Source: Arthrobacter koreensis (lineage in GTDB: Bacteria > Actinomycetota > Actinomycetes > Actinomycetales > Micrococcaceae). From it: 64,000 nucleotides of DNA. How positions within the stretch are numbered: position 1 is the stretch's first letter; each line of letters opens with the position of its first letter. Shown piece by piece: positions 25,954 to 36,845 of the stretch. Under the pieces are notes generated by a model. That model saw only the letters and a program-made list of their open reading frames with translations. It searched no databases and was not told the DNA's origin. Location of the stretch: positions 62,001 to 126,000 of the forward strand of contig NZ_WACG01000001.1 in NCBI RefSeq assembly GCF_009193255.1, written 5' to 3'. Both the position numbers and the translations under genes were made by a program.

Positions 25954-27219
25954 TTAGCTGCGGCGGCGCAGCACGTTGGCGCCAAGGCCGCGCAGCGACT
26001 CCATGAACCGCTCGTAGCCGCGGTCAATGTGGTCCACTCCCCGCACTTCCGTGGTCCCTTCCGCCGCCAGCCCGGCGATCACCAGTGCGGCACCCGCCCG
26101 AATGTCGTTCGCCTCCACCGGCGCCCCGGAAAGCCGCGATACTCCCTGGATCAGGGCATGGTGTCCGTCCAGGCGCACCACGGCACCCAGCCGGGCCAGT
26201 TCCGAGGTGAACCCCCAGCGCGCTTCAAACACGTTCTCCGTGACCATGCCGGAGCCGGTGGAAACGGCGTTCAACGCCACCACGAAAGGCTGCAGGTCCG
26301 TAGGAAAGCCCGGGTACGGGAGGGTGGACACGTTGATCGGCTCCGGACGGGAGGGTCCCTTGACGGTGAACCCATCCTGCCGGGTCTCCACCGCGCAGCC
26401 CGCCTGGGCAAGCTTGTCCAGCACCACCGTGAGCGCGCGGGGGTCGGCATTGCGCACCTCGATGTTGCCTCCGGTGATGGCCGCAGCAAACGCCCACGTA
26501 CCGGCGACGATGCGGTCCGGCACCACACGGTGCGTCACGGGAGAGAGCGTCTGGACTCCCTCGATCACCAGGGTGTTGGTTCCGATTCCGCTGATCTGGG
26601 CGCCCATTGCACAAAGCATCCGTGCGATGTCGGTGATCTCGGGTTCACGGGCCGCATTGTCGATGATGGTGGTGCCGCGGGCCAGGGTGGCCGCCATCAT
26701 GATGTTCTCGGTAGCCCCCACCGAGGGAAAGTCGAGGACATGCCGGGCACCAACGAGTCCGTCAGGTACGGAAGCGATCAGGTAGCCGTGGTCGATGGAA
26801 ATGGAGGTGCCCATCGCTTCCAGCCCGGCCCGGTGCATATCCAGTCCGCGCGAGCCGATGGCGTCTCCGCCGGGCAGGGCAACCTCCGCGCGGCGGCATC
26901 GGGCCACCAGCGGGCCGAGCACGGAAATCGAGGCGCGCATGGCCCGGACAAGGTCGTAGTCCGCCTGGTGGCCGGGAACGGCCGGGACGTCGATCCGCAC
27001 CTCGGCGGCGTCGGCGTCGTAATCCACGGTGCAGCCCAGCCGGCGCAGCAGCTCGGCCATAATCCAGACGTCCTGGATGTTGGGCACGTTGGTGATGGTG
27101 GAACGTCCCTGCGCCAGCAGCGTGGCTGCCATGAGCTTCAGTACCGAGTTCTTGGCCCCGGGGACGGTCACCGAGCCGTTGAGCGTGGAGGGGCCGGTGA
27201 CAACAATGACGTCTTCCAT
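25954..27219 (-). CDS. murA: UDP-N-acetylglucosamine 1-carboxyvinyltransferase, Asp-type active site
   Basis: Transfers enolpyruvate to UDP-GlcNAc, the first committed step of peptidoglycan synthesis. It has 421 residues with the family start GPSTLNGSVTVPGAKNSVLK. The loop that normally carries catalytic Cys115 reads PGGDAIGSRGLDMH, with D119 in the Cys position, as in mycobacterial MurA. This substitution is known to prevent fosfomycin alkylation, so intrinsic fosfomycin resistance is expected. A TAGTAT 6 nt before the ATG predicts a leaderless transcript. Confidence 0.95.
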   Translation of the reverse strand: MEDVIVVTGPSTLNGSVTVPGAKNSVLKLMAATLLAQGRSTITNVPNIQDVWIMAELLRRLGCTVDYDADAAEVRIDVPAVPGHQADYDLVRAMRASISVLGPLVARCRRAEVALPGGDAIGSRGLDMHRAGLEAMGTSISIDHGYLIASVPDGLVGARHVLDFPSVGATENIMMAATLARGTTIIDNAAREPEITDIARMLCAMGAQISGIGTNTLVIEGVQTLSPVTHRVVPDRIVAGTWAFAAAITGGNIEVRNADPRALTVVLDKLAQAGCAVETRQDGFTVKGPSRPEPINVSTLPYPGFPTDLQPFVVALNAVSTGSGMVTENVFEARWGFTSELARLGAVVRLDGHHALIQGVSRLSGAPVEANDIRAGAALVIAGLAAEGTTEVRGVDHIDRGYERFMESLRGLGANVLRRRS

Positions 27220-27231
27220 GCCTCCATACTA
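27217..27231 (-). promoter_or_regulatory. TAnnnT -10 element before murA
   Basis: TAGTAT (complement of 27226-27231) is 6 nt before the ATG. The intervening GGAGGC is too close to the ATG to serve as a normal ribosome site. Confidence 0.5.
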
Positions 27232-27273
27232 GGGGCCGCGGGGCGCTGCCGCGTGCCGCCGGCTGGATACGGC

Positions 27274-27303
27274 AAAGGCGCAGGGAAGATTCCCTGCGCC
27301 TTT
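27274..27303 (-). terminator. Terminator hairpin at the end of the ATP synthase operon
   Basis: A 13-bp perfect stem AAAGGCGCAGGGA / TCCCTGCGCCTTT (27274-27286, 27291-27303) with a 4-nt loop lies 21 nt after the DUF2550 stop and ends in TTT on the transcribed strand. Confidence 0.75.
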
Positions 27304-27324
27304 GCGCGCACTTAGTCCCGGGCC

Positions 27325-27753
27325 TTAGCGCCAGGTGCCGATGCCTATCACCGGACCGGCTTCCAGCCAGGAAGACAGTCCGGTGTAGACGTCATACTTC
27401 ATTGCCATGAGCAGCTCGCGCCCCTCGTACTCCAGGGTCACTACCAGCGCTCCGGGCTGAATGCGGGCGCGCTCAGCCTCGGTGGGCTGGCGCCACCCCT
27501 TCACCTCCAGGGAGCTGCGCAGGAACCTGTGCGGAGGCCGCGGGCTGAGAGAGAACAGACGGAGCCATTCAAGATGGGTGTCCGTATAACGACAAACCCC
27601 CATCCGCCACCCGCCGGGCGGGAAGCAGATGGAGGCGTCGAAGGTACCCAGGGTGCGCCGCAGCTGCGTGCGGCGCACCCAGAAAAGCGCCGTTGCAAGT
27701 ACCAGCAGCCCGAAGAAGGCTGCCAGCGCAATGAACACGTAGGTACTGTCCAT
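27325..27753 (-). CDS. DUF2550 domain-containing membrane-anchored protein
   Basis: A 142-residue protein with a single N-terminal transmembrane helix (about 5-26) followed by a soluble cytoplasmic domain. It is recognised as DUF2550, found after atpC in many actinobacteria. RTLGTFDASICFPPGGWRMG is the conserved part. It starts 9 bp after the atpC stop and is the last gene of the ATP synthase transcript. Function is unknown; the position suggests, but does not prove, a link to the synthase or cell envelope. Confidence 0.85.
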   Translation of the reverse strand: MDSTYVFIALAAFFGLLVLATALFWVRRTQLRRTLGTFDASICFPPGGWRMGVCRYTDTHLEWLRLFSLSPRPPHRFLRSSLEVKGWRQPTEAERARIQPGALVVTLEYEGRELLMAMKYDVYTGLSSWLEAGPVIGIGTWR

Positions 27754-27762
27754 TGGAGAGGG

Positions 27763-28056
27763 TCAGCGGGTCCCAGCGTTGGCTGCGTCGTTCAGCTGGG
27801 CGTTGTCCGCGACGATGACCACACGGTTGGAGTCGACGGAGAAGAACCCGCCGTCAACGCCAACGGTGATGCGGCTGCCGGACACCGGTTCGATGGCCAG
27901 CTCGCCCTCGGCCAGGATCGCCAGCACCGGCGCGTGGCCGGGAAGGATCCCGATTTCACCGTCGGCAGTGCGTGCCTTGACCATCTTTGCCGGACCTGAC
28001 CACACAAAGTGGTCGGCCGCGACAATCTCGACTTCGAGTTCAGCAGTGTCAGCCAT
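27763..28056 (-). CDS. atpC: F1Fo ATP synthase subunit epsilon
   Basis: Central-stalk subunit of F1, 97 residues from the ATG at 28056 (MADTAELEVEIVAADH). The beta-sandwich domain is recognisable by DGEIGILPGHAPVLAIL. The C-terminal helical hairpin found in longer bacterial homologues is largely missing, as is usual in actinobacteria. That may alter epsilon-type inhibition of ATP hydrolysis. It lies 5 bp after atpD. Confidence 0.93.
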   Translation of the reverse strand: MADTAELEVEIVAADHFVWSGPAKMVKARTADGEIGILPGHAPVLAILAEGELAIEPVSGSRITVGVDGGFFSVDSNRVVIVADNAQLNDAANAGTR

Positions 28057-28061
28057 GGGGC

Positions 28062-29543
<1,482 letters not shown>

Positions 29544-29595
29544 TTAGATGGCGTGTGGACTAAGTATTTTCTGGTGGATCTCTTCGATAAGCGGG

Positions 29596-30489
29596 CTAGG
29601 AAGCGCTGAGCGCGTCCGCACCTGCCACGATCTCGGAGAGTTCCTGGGTGATTTCAGCCTGACGGGCGTTATTGCGAAGTCGCGTGTACTTCTTAATAAG
29701 TTCGGAGGCGTTGTCCCCTGCGGATTTCATGGCGCGCTGGCGGGCTGCGAGCTCGGAAGCGGCGGCCTGGAGCATAGCTGCGAAGATGCGCGACTCGATG
29801 TAGCGCGGCAGCAGTGCGTCAAGGACCTGTTCCGGTTCGGGCTCGTACTCGTAGAGGGGCAGGATGTCCGATTCGGACGGTGCTTCCTCTTCGACTACTT
29901 CCAGCGGCAGCAGGCGGATTACCGCAGGTTCCTGGACAACCATGGACTTGAAGCGCGTGAATACGATGTGGATTTCGTCCACGCCGCCGTCTTCGTAGGC
30001 CGTATTGAAGTCATCGAGGAGTGTCTTGCCGATTTCACGGGCGGTCTCGAACTCGGGCGCATCCGTACCGCCGGTCCACACGCGTTCGTAAGCGCGGTCG
30101 CGGAAGTCGTAGTACGCCTGGGCCTTGCGTCCCACCAGGTACGTCTTGACCTCTTTGCCCTCTTCACGGAGCAATTCGTTCAGCGATTCGCTCTGCTTCA
30201 GGACTCCGGCGGAGTACGATCCGGCAAGACCGCGGTCAGAAGTCATGATCACTACTGCGGCCCGGCGGATCTGCTCCGGCTCGGTAGTCAGCGGGTGATC
30301 GATTTCCGACTGGGACGCCACAGCAGAAACGGCACGGGTGATCGCATTGGAATAAGGCAGCGCCGCGGCAACGCGGGTGCGGGCCTTTCCAATGCGAGAG
30401 GCAGCAATCAGCTCCATCGCCTTGAAGATCTTCTGCATCGACGTGGTCGAGGCGATCTTCTGGCGGTAGACCCGAATTTGGGCTCCCAT
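29596..30489 (-). CDS. atpG: F1Fo ATP synthase subunit gamma
   Basis: Rotor shaft of F1, 297 residues. The N-terminal helix [29 protein letters not shown] and the C-terminal coiled-coil partner [23 protein letters not shown] are intact. An acidic insertion near residue 200 ([10 protein letters not shown]) is typical of actinobacteria. A stable hairpin separates it from atpA. Confidence 0.96.
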   Translation of the reverse strand: MGAQIRVYRQKIASTTSMQKIFKAMELIAASRIGKARTRVAAALPYSNAITRAVSAVASQSEIDHPLTTEPEQIRRAAVVIMTSDRGLAGSYSAGVLKQSESLNELLREEGKEVKTYLVGRKAQAYYDFRDRAYERVWTGGTDAPEFETAREIGKTLLDDFNTAYEDGGVDEIHIVFTRFKSMVVQEPAVIRLLPLEVVEEEAPSESDILPLYEYEPEPEQVLDALLPRYIESRIFAAMLQAAASELAARQRAMKSAGDNASELIKKYTRLRNNARQAEITQELSEIVAGADALSAS

Positions 30490-30541
30490 ACTTTTCCTTT
30501 CGGTTCCTAGTTGAGACTAGGGGCTAAGGCAATGGCCAGGG

Positions 30542-30573
30542 GTTCCGCGGCCGGCTTGCACCGGCCGCGGAAC
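30542..30573 (-). ncRNA. Intercistronic hairpin between atpA and atpG
   Basis: A perfect 13-bp GC-rich stem GTTCCGCGGCCGG / complement (30542-30554, 30561-30573) has a 6-nt loop and no T-run. It sits 10 nt after the atpA stop and about 50 nt before the atpG start. More likely an RNA-processing or stability element than a terminator, because the operon continues. Confidence 0.5.
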
Positions 30574-30582
30574 TCTAAGCCG

Positions 30583-32220
30583 CTAGCGCTTCTGCTTGAC
30601 GATCTTTTCCTGGTCGACGGCGTCCTCGTCCAGAGCCGAAGCTTCTTCGTGGCCGGCAGCAACCATGCGGTTGTCACCCTCGCCGAAGAAGCCCTGCTTG
30701 AAGTCGGTGATGAGCGTCTTGAGTTCGTCAACCGTTGAGTCTTCGAGCTTGTTGGTCTCGGCCAGAACGGTCATGACCTTCGAAGAGTGGCGGACGTGGT
30801 CAAGGAACTCGGATTCGAAGCGGCGAACATCTTCCACCGGAACGTCATCGAGGAAGCCGTTCGTACCGGCCCAGATGGAGACAACCTGGTCTTCAACGGG
30901 GTACGGCGCGTACTGGCCCTGCTTGAGCAGTTCCATCAGGCGTGCACCGCGGGTCAGCTGCTGGCGGGAAGCCGCATCCAGGTCCGAGGCGAACATGGCG
31001 AATGCCTGCATGTCACGGTACTGGGCCAGTTCCAGCTTCAACGTACCGGAAACCTTCTTCATGGCCTTCTGCTGTGCCGCACCGCCAACGCGGGAGACGG
31101 AGATACCAACATCCACGGCAGGGCGCTGGTTGGCGTTGAAGAGGTCCGACTGCAGGAAGATCTGGCCGTCGGTGATGGAGATGACGTTGGTCGGGATGTA
31201 GGCCGAGACGTCGTTTGCCTTGGTCTCGATGATCGGCAGGCCGGTCATCGAACCTGCGCCGAGCTCGTCGGAGAGCTTTGCGCAACGCTCCAGCAGGCGG
31301 GAGTGCAGGTAGAAGACGTCGCCCGGGTAGGCTTCGCGTCCCGGCGGGCGGCGCAGCAGCAGCGACACGGCACGGTAGGCTTCAGCCTGCTTCGAGAGGT
31401 CATCAAAGATGATCAGCACGTGCTTGCCGCCGTACATCCAGTGCTGGCCGATAGCCGAGCCGGCGTACGGTGCCAGGTACTTGAAGCCTGCGGGGTCAGA
31501 TGCCGGGGAGGCCACGATGGTGGTGTACTCCATGGCGCCTGCATCTTCGAGGGTCCGCTTGATCTCGGCGATCGTGGACGCCTTCTGGCCGATGGCCACG
31601 TAGATGCAGCGCACCTGCTTCTCCGCGTCACCCGAAGCCCAGTTGGCCTTCTGGTTCAGGATGGTGTCGACGGCGATAGCGGTCTTGCCGGTCTTGCGGT
31701 CACCAATGATCAGCTGGCGCTGGCCGCGGCCGATCGGGATCATCGCGTCGATGGCCTTCAGGCCGGTCTGAAGCGGTTCGTGAACCGACTTACGCTGGGT
31801 AACACCCGGTGCCTGCAGTTCCAGTGCGCGGCGTGCCTCAGCCTGGATCGGTCCCATGTCGTCCAGGGGCTCGCCCAGGGGATCGACGACGCGGCCGAGG
31901 AAGGCATCCCCAACGGGGACGGACAGGACTTCACCGGTGCGGTGAACTTCCTGGCCTTCTTCAATTCCGCCAAAGTCGCCGAGGACAACGACACCGATTT
32001 CACGGGTGTCGAGGTTCTGGGCCAGGCCCAGCGTGCCGTCCTCAAACCGAAGCAGCTCGTTCGCCATAACGGAGGGCAGGCCCTCCACACGGGCAATGCC
32101 GTCGCTGGCGGTGGTTACGCGGCCAACTTCAACGCGCTCTGCGTTTCCGGGTTCGTAGGACGCCGCAAATTCATTCAACGCATTACGGACGTCGTCGGCG
32201 TTGATGGTCAATTCGGCCAT
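30583..32220 (-). CDS. atpA: F1Fo ATP synthase subunit alpha
   Basis: Non-catalytic nucleotide-binding subunit, 545 residues from ATG 32220 ([15 protein letters not shown]). Walker A is [34 protein letters not shown] and the C-terminal helical region are as expected. The C-terminus extends past the usual end with the charged [18 protein letters not shown], common in actinobacteria. The ribosome site GGAGAG lies about 12 nt upstream. Confidence 0.97.
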   Translation of the reverse strand: MAELTINADDVRNALNEFAASYEPGNAERVEVGRVTTASDGIARVEGLPSVMANELLRFEDGTLGLAQNLDTREIGVVVLGDFGGIEEGQEVHRTGEVLSVPVGDAFLGRVVDPLGEPLDDMGPIQAEARRALELQAPGVTQRKSVHEPLQTGLKAIDAMIPIGRGQRQLIIGDRKTGKTAIAVDTILNQKANWASGDAEKQVRCIYVAIGQKASTIAEIKRTLEDAGAMEYTTIVASPASDPAGFKYLAPYAGSAIGQHWMYGGKHVLIIFDDLSKQAEAYRAVSLLLRRPPGREAYPGDVFYLHSRLLERCAKLSDELGAGSMTGLPIIETKANDVSAYIPTNVISITDGQIFLQSDLFNANQRPAVDVGISVSRVGGAAQQKAMKKVSGTLKLELAQYRDMQAFAMFASDLDAASRQQLTRGARLMELLKQGQYAPYPVEDQVVSIWAGTNGFLDDVPVEDVRRFESEFLDHVRHSSKVMTVLAETNKLEDSTVDELKTLITDFKQGFFGEGDNRMVAAGHEEASALDEDAVDQEKIVKQKR

Positions 32221-32321
32221 CTGCAGTCCCTGCTCTCCTATGTTGTGATCATCGCTTCGTGCCGATGACCTTCGATTGGTTCTCAAATGTTTCTCATGGC
32301 CCGGTAAGCCACAAAGGGTGG

Positions 32322-33136
32322 CTAAACCGCGAGCTTCCGGCGGAGTTCCGACAAACGGGTTACCACGGTGGAATCGACGACTTCATCGCCCACCGTAACC
32401 CGGATGCCCCCGACGATCGAGGGATCAACGGTTGCGTTGATCTTCAGCTCGCGCCCGTACAGACCGTTCAGAGACGCCTGCAGGCGTGCCCGCTGCTCAT
32501 CGGTGAGTGGCCGGCTGGTGCGCACTTCGGCGATCCACCGCTGCTGCCGTCCGGCAACCAGTTCAAGGAACCGGGTGACCAGGGCGGTCGGGCGGAGTCC
32601 ACGCGGAGCGGTGACAGCCTGACGGATCAGTACCTTCGCAGCGTCGGAGCTGCCCGGCACCAGTTTCTCTGCCAGCTCTGCCCGTGCCTGCAGGCTTGCC
32701 TGCGGGTTGGACAGTGCTCGCTGCACCTCATGGCTGGCTGCCACGGTCTCGTTGAAGGCGAAAAGTTCGCTCTCAAGTTCTTCAAGGCCGGCTGAACCGG
32801 GACCCTTGTTTTCCGCGACCGCGGAGACAACCGTTGCAGCCAGGGTTTCCAGAGCATCCCCGAGGTCGCGCGGTGTGCGCCACCGGGATTCAACCAAAGA
32901 AGCAACAATCTGCTCGGCGTCGGCCGAAACCTTGCCGCCAACCAGTTTGGAGACCAGGGCTGCCTTCTCATGGCCATCACGAGCCGGATCAGTCAGGGCC
33001 CGCAGCAGGCCGGTCTGGCCGTCCAGGAGGCCCAGGATTCCAAAGAGTTCCTCGGCGAGGCCGAGGGTCGCGTTGGGAAGGCGTGCTTCCAACTGACCCT
33101 GGGCCGCTGCCAGTGACTCGCTCGATATACCTGCCA

Positions 33137-33137
<1 letters not shown>
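32322..33137 (-). CDS. atpH: F1Fo ATP synthase subunit delta
   Basis: Peripheral-stalk subunit that joins F1 to the b-subunit dimer. At 271 residues it is longer than the roughly 180 of E. coli, as in other actinobacteria. The C-terminal part carries the conserved [20 protein letters not shown]. The ATG overlaps the atpF stop by one base (TAATG). Confidence 0.95.
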
Positions 33138-33691
<554 letters not shown>

Positions 33692-33733
33692 TCATCCGTC
33701 CTATCTACTTGGTGTGGGAAATACGCGCTGACG

Positions 33734-33949
33734 TTAGAGGACGAACGCGAAAACCAGACCAAGGATGGCGAGGGCTTCGGTCAGGGCCAGGCCCAGGAAG
33801 GCGATCGGCTGCAGGACGCGCTGTGCTTCGGGCTGGCGTGCAACACCGTTGATGTAAGCGGCGAAGACGAGGCCCACACCGATTGCACCGCCGATTGCGG
33901 AGAGGCCGTAGCCGATGAGGTTCAGGGAGCCGGAGATTTCACCAGTCAT
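33734..33949 (-). CDS. atpE: F1Fo ATP synthase subunit c
   Basis: Proteolipid of the rotor ring, 71 residues, two transmembrane helices joined by the ARQPEAQ polar loop (38-40 is RQP). The ion-binding carboxylate is E58 in [12 protein letters not shown]. The sodium-binding Gln/Ser residues known from Na+ synthases were not recognised, so proton coupling is expected. Confidence 0.97.
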   Translation of the reverse strand: MTGEISGSLNLIGYGLSAIGGAIGVGLVFAAYINGVARQPEAQRVLQPIAFLGLALTEALAILGLVFAFVL

Positions 33950-34018
33950 TGGTATTTCCTTTCAAGATGCCCGCAGGCAGGTTGTTTGGTTCAGGGGGTT
34001 CCCCGCTAAGGGGAGGTT

Positions 34019-34825
34019 TTAGTGGTCCGCGGCTGCTACTGAGCCTTGGATGTAGATCGCAGTCAGCAGGGTGAAGACGTACGCCTGCAGGCACTGGATC
34101 AAAACTTCGAACAAGAACATTCCGACGCCGCCGACCAGGGTCAGCGCGCCGAGCGGCTTGAGCAGGCCTTCGGCCTCCAGCAGGAGGAACTCGGTGCCCG
34201 ACGCAGCAAGCATGATGATCAGGTGGCCTGAGAGCATCGTGGCGAAGAGTCGGAGGCTGTGGGTGATCGGGCGGACCAGGAAGGTCGAGATGATTTCGAT
34301 CAGGACCACCAGCGGCAGGATTGCAACCGGAACACCGGAAGGAACGGTGGCGTACTTGAAGTACTTGATGCCGTGCTTCTTGATGCCCAGGATGATCCAG
34401 GTGAAGTACACGATGGCGGCCAGTGCGTACGCGGTGCCTACGTGGGAGGTGGTCGGCAGCTGGGCCAGCGGGATGCTGCCCCACAGGTTGTTCAGCAGGA
34501 TGAAGAAGAACAGCGAGAACAGCAGCGGAACAAAGGGACGGAAGTCCTTTTCACCGATGATGTCGCGGCCGATCGAGTTGCGGACCAGGTTGTAGCTGAA
34601 CTCGCCCAGGAACTGCAGACGGCCCGGTACAAGCTGCCGCTTCCGTGCGGCAGCAATAAAGAACCAGCTGATCAGGGCAACGGACAGCAGGATAAGCAGC
34701 ATCTGCTTTCCAAAGCCCTCGCCGTACTCGGCGCCCCAGGGAAGGATCTCAGGGAGGTGCATTTCATCGAGGGTTGGTGCAACAAACCCCTCTTCATTGG
34801 CGGCGGGAAGCGCAAGCGCGATCAA
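34019..34825 (-). CDS. atpB: F1Fo ATP synthase subunit a
   Basis: Stator half-channel subunit, 268 residues with several hydrophobic segments. The essential Arg lies in THSLRLFATMLSGHLII. Other landmarks are PLLFSLFFFILLNNLWG and the C-terminal QAYVFTLLTAIYI. The N-terminus is long and acidic. It is the first structural gene of the complex after two small atpI/atpZ-like genes. Confidence 0.97.
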   Translation of the reverse strand: MIALALPAANEEGFVAPTLDEMHLPEILPWGAEYGEGFGKQMLLILLSVALISWFFIAAARKRQLVPGRLQFLGEFSYNLVRNSIGRDIIGEKDFRPFVPLLFSLFFFILLNNLWGSIPLAQLPTTSHVGTAYALAAIVYFTWIILGIKKHGIKYFKYATVPSGVPVAILPLVVLIEIISTFLVRPITHSLRLFATMLSGHLIIMLAASGTEFLLLEAEGLLKPLGALTLVGGVGMFLFEVLIQCLQAYVFTLLTAIYIQGSVAAADH

Positions 34826-34919
34826 CGCGTTTCCTCTCTGCTTTGTCCATCGTTGGGCATTTCATTGGCGGGGGCATGTGGCATGCATCCGTTTACTAAG
34901 TTGTGTGACATTGCTTCGT

Positions 34920-35198
34920 CTAACCCTCATCCGGCCGTTCTCCGCCCGTAGGCGGTTTTGGCTTAGTGGAAGTGAGCCCGTGGGCGGCGGCGACGTAAAA
35001 ACCGCTCAGCCCGCCCAGGGCGATACCTGCAAAAAGAATCCAGCGGGTCCCCAGAAGACTGTCCAGCCCCCACCCTATCAAACCAAGGGCAATGATTCCG
35101 GACAGGACATATTGGAGGATTGCGCGGCGCTTGCTCAGCGGGGCTTCAAACGCAGCGGGAACCTGTCCGGCTGCATTCTTCTTTGATTTCGCTGCCAC
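34920..35198 (-). CDS. AtpZ/AtpI-like small membrane protein
   Basis: A 92-residue protein with two hydrophobic segments (about 28-46 and 53-70) between a basic N-terminus and a Pro/Gly-rich C-terminus. Position directly before atpB, and the layout, match AtpZ/AtpI-type accessory proteins involved in c-ring assembly or Mg uptake. The GTG at 35198 is chosen because AAAGGAG lies 6 nt upstream. It starts 1 nt after the preceding stop. The functional label rests mainly on context. Confidence 0.7.
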   Translation of the reverse strand: MAAKSKKNAAGQVPAAFEAPLSKRRAILQYVLSGIIALGLIGWGLDSLLGTRWILFAGIALGGLSGFYVAAAHGLTSTKPKPPTGGERPDEG

Positions 35199-35199
35199 C

Positions 35200-35682
35200 T
35201 CAGGCTCCTTTCGCGGCGTTGTCTGTAGGCGCTGGCACATCGTTGTAAATCAGCTGGCGCGTGCGGGAAAACGCACGGATTTCGGCGACCTGCCAGATCA
35301 CTACGGTGCCGAGGGCAGCAAAAGCGAACCACGGGCGCTCGAGCCATTCAGGCACGCCCACGCTCCAGAGGGCCACCGCGAAACCGACAACCTTGACCGC
35401 ATATGTCACGGCGAACATTCCTATGGCGCCTGACGGGTTCTTCCGTCCCACTACATGTCCGACTACGAGGCTGAGCCCGAAGAACAGGGCGATGAGGCCC
35501 CAGCCGGCGGCAACGCTCGCGGCACCGGCAGGTCCCGGACCAGCGATCAGTGCGGCCGCTGCTGCGGCGGCGGCAGGGATGCCGGTCCAGGCAAGGGACG
35601 TCCCCAGGATGCGGAGCCAGGGCGCGTCTGTGGGCCCGGAAGCACTGATCCGCTTAGCGCGTGCGCCGTCGGCTTGGCTCAT
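35200..35682 (-). CDS. ATP synthase protein I-like membrane protein
   Basis: A 160-residue protein with four hydrophobic segments, as in AtpI-type proteins, at the head of the ATP synthase transcript. The first 25 residues are polar and cytoplasmic. Similarity to AtpI is by layout and position; no conserved motif was recognised. It starts at ATG 35682, just after an AAGGATGATCCTT inverted repeat. Confidence 0.7.
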   Translation of the reverse strand: MSQADGARAKRISASGPTDAPWLRILGTSLAWTGIPAAAAAAAALIAGPGPAGAASVAAGWGLIALFFGLSLVVGHVVGRKNPSGAIGMFAVTYAVKVVGFAVALWSVGVPEWLERPWFAFAALGTVVIWQVAEIRAFSRTRQLIYNDVPAPTDNAAKGA

Positions 35683-35767
35683 GGCTGAAGGATCATCCTT
35701 GCGATGTGGGGAAAACGGCTGTGGGAAGAGCTAGTGGCGACGCAGCTCTGTACGTCGCACCGCTTGA

Positions 35768-35773
35768 ATTCTA
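35768..35773 (-). promoter_or_regulatory. Candidate -10 of the ATP synthase operon
   Basis: TAGAAT (complement of 35768-35773) lies about 85 nt before the first gene of the operon, within a TTCTA-N7-TAGAA inverted repeat. No convincing -35 was found. The rest of the 158-bp gap between the operon and the wecA-like gene shows no other structure. Confidence 0.35.
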
Positions 35774-35840
35774 CAGTACATAGAACTGCGCTGTGACATC
35801 CGTGCGGGCGACAGTCCGCTTCGTACTGTCCGGAAGGGCA

Positions 35841-36845
35841 TCACGTGCGTGCCCGCTGCCGGAAGTGCGCGGCAATCCTTGGAGAGGCCAGGTACAGGCA
35901 GGAAACGGCAATCACTAACACGGTGCCCGCCGCCGTCGTACCCCAGCCGGTCCCTCCGGTAACCAGGCCGGTGCCGCCCACGACTACGGTGCACAGTGTC
36001 ACCAGGGACGCAGACTGGACGTGGCTGAAACCTTCGTCGGTGAGCCGCTGGTAAACATGCTGGCGGTGGGCGGCATACCACCGCTCGCCGCGCCAGATCC
36101 TGCGCACCAGCGTGGTGAAGGCATCCAGCAGGTAGATCAGGATGGGGAAGAGCAGGTACTCGATGTAGACGCCGGCGAGGAACGCGGCAACAGCGGTCCC
36201 CGCGATGGCTGCGCCGAGCAGGTAGCTGCCGACGTCGCCCATAAAGACCGATCCGCGGCCCAGGTTCCAGGGCAGGAAGGCCGCGAAGGCCGCGGCGATC
36301 ACCGACCCCGCGGCGATGAGCCACACCTGGTCCGAGAGGACGCCCGCCATGGCATAGAGGACACCGACCGCCAGCCCGTGCAGGCCGGAGATGCCGTTGA
36401 CGCCATCCATGAAGTTGGCCACGTTGATGTAGCCGGCGATGACGAGGGTTCCCACCGGGACCCACCAGAAGCTCTGGCCCAGCGCGGCGGCCAGGGCCGT
36501 GGTTCCGGCGGCGCCGATTGCCAGCTGCAGTCCAAACCGGACCAGCACGGAGAGGCCGCGGAAGTCCTCCACCCAGCCCAGCAGCGACGCCGAGGCGATG
36601 ATACCGATCAGCAGGAGGACCAGTGAGCGGTCGACCGCCACATAGCCGGTCAGCAGGGCCGTTGCGAGGCCAACCAGTACACCCGCTGCAATGGTGGCAC
36701 CCACTCCCCTGATGACGGTCTTCGTGTGGGAAGAACGCTCATTGGGCACATCCACGACCCCCAGCCGGCGCAGCAGCGGGATAAACGCGAAGGGCAGCAG
36801 CAGGCTCGCCAGGAACGCGGCTGCGGCTGAAGCGGCAAGGGCCAT
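35841..36845 (-). CDS. WecA/TagO-like undecaprenyl-phosphate sugar-1-phosphate transferase
   Basis: Polytopic MraY-family glycosyl-1-phosphate transferase (334 residues, about 10-11 helices) that starts lipid-linked glycan synthesis on undecaprenyl phosphate. Visible family residues are VPNERSSHTKTVIRGVG, the NFMDGVNGISG Asp cluster and FMGDVGSYLLGA. The C-terminal AHRQHVYQRL carries the conserved His block typical of WecA-type over MraY proteins. The ATG overlaps the stop of the preceding capD-like gene by one base. The sugar is probably GlcNAc, by family, not proven. Confidence 0.88.
   Translation of the reverse strand: MALAASAAAAFLASLLLPFAFIPLLRRLGVVDVPNERSSHTKTVIRGVGATIAAGVLVGLATALLTGYVAVDRSLVLLLIGIIASASLLGWVEDFRGLSVLVRFGLQLAIGAAGTTALAAALGQSFWWVPVGTLVIAGYINVANFMDGVNGISGLHGLAVGVLYAMAGVLSDQVWLIAAGSVIAAAFAAFLPWNLGRGSVFMGDVGSYLLGAAIAGTAVAAFLAGVYIEYLLFPILIYLLDAFTTLVRRIWRGERWYAAHRQHVYQRLTDEGFSHVQSASLVTLCTVVVGGTGLVTGGTGWGTTAAGTVLVIAVSCLYLASPRIAAHFRQRART

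Noticed and set aside
30787-32268. Plus-strand open frame of 493 codons opposite atpA
   Set aside because: It is a shadow of atpA in an antisense frame with no recognisable domain.
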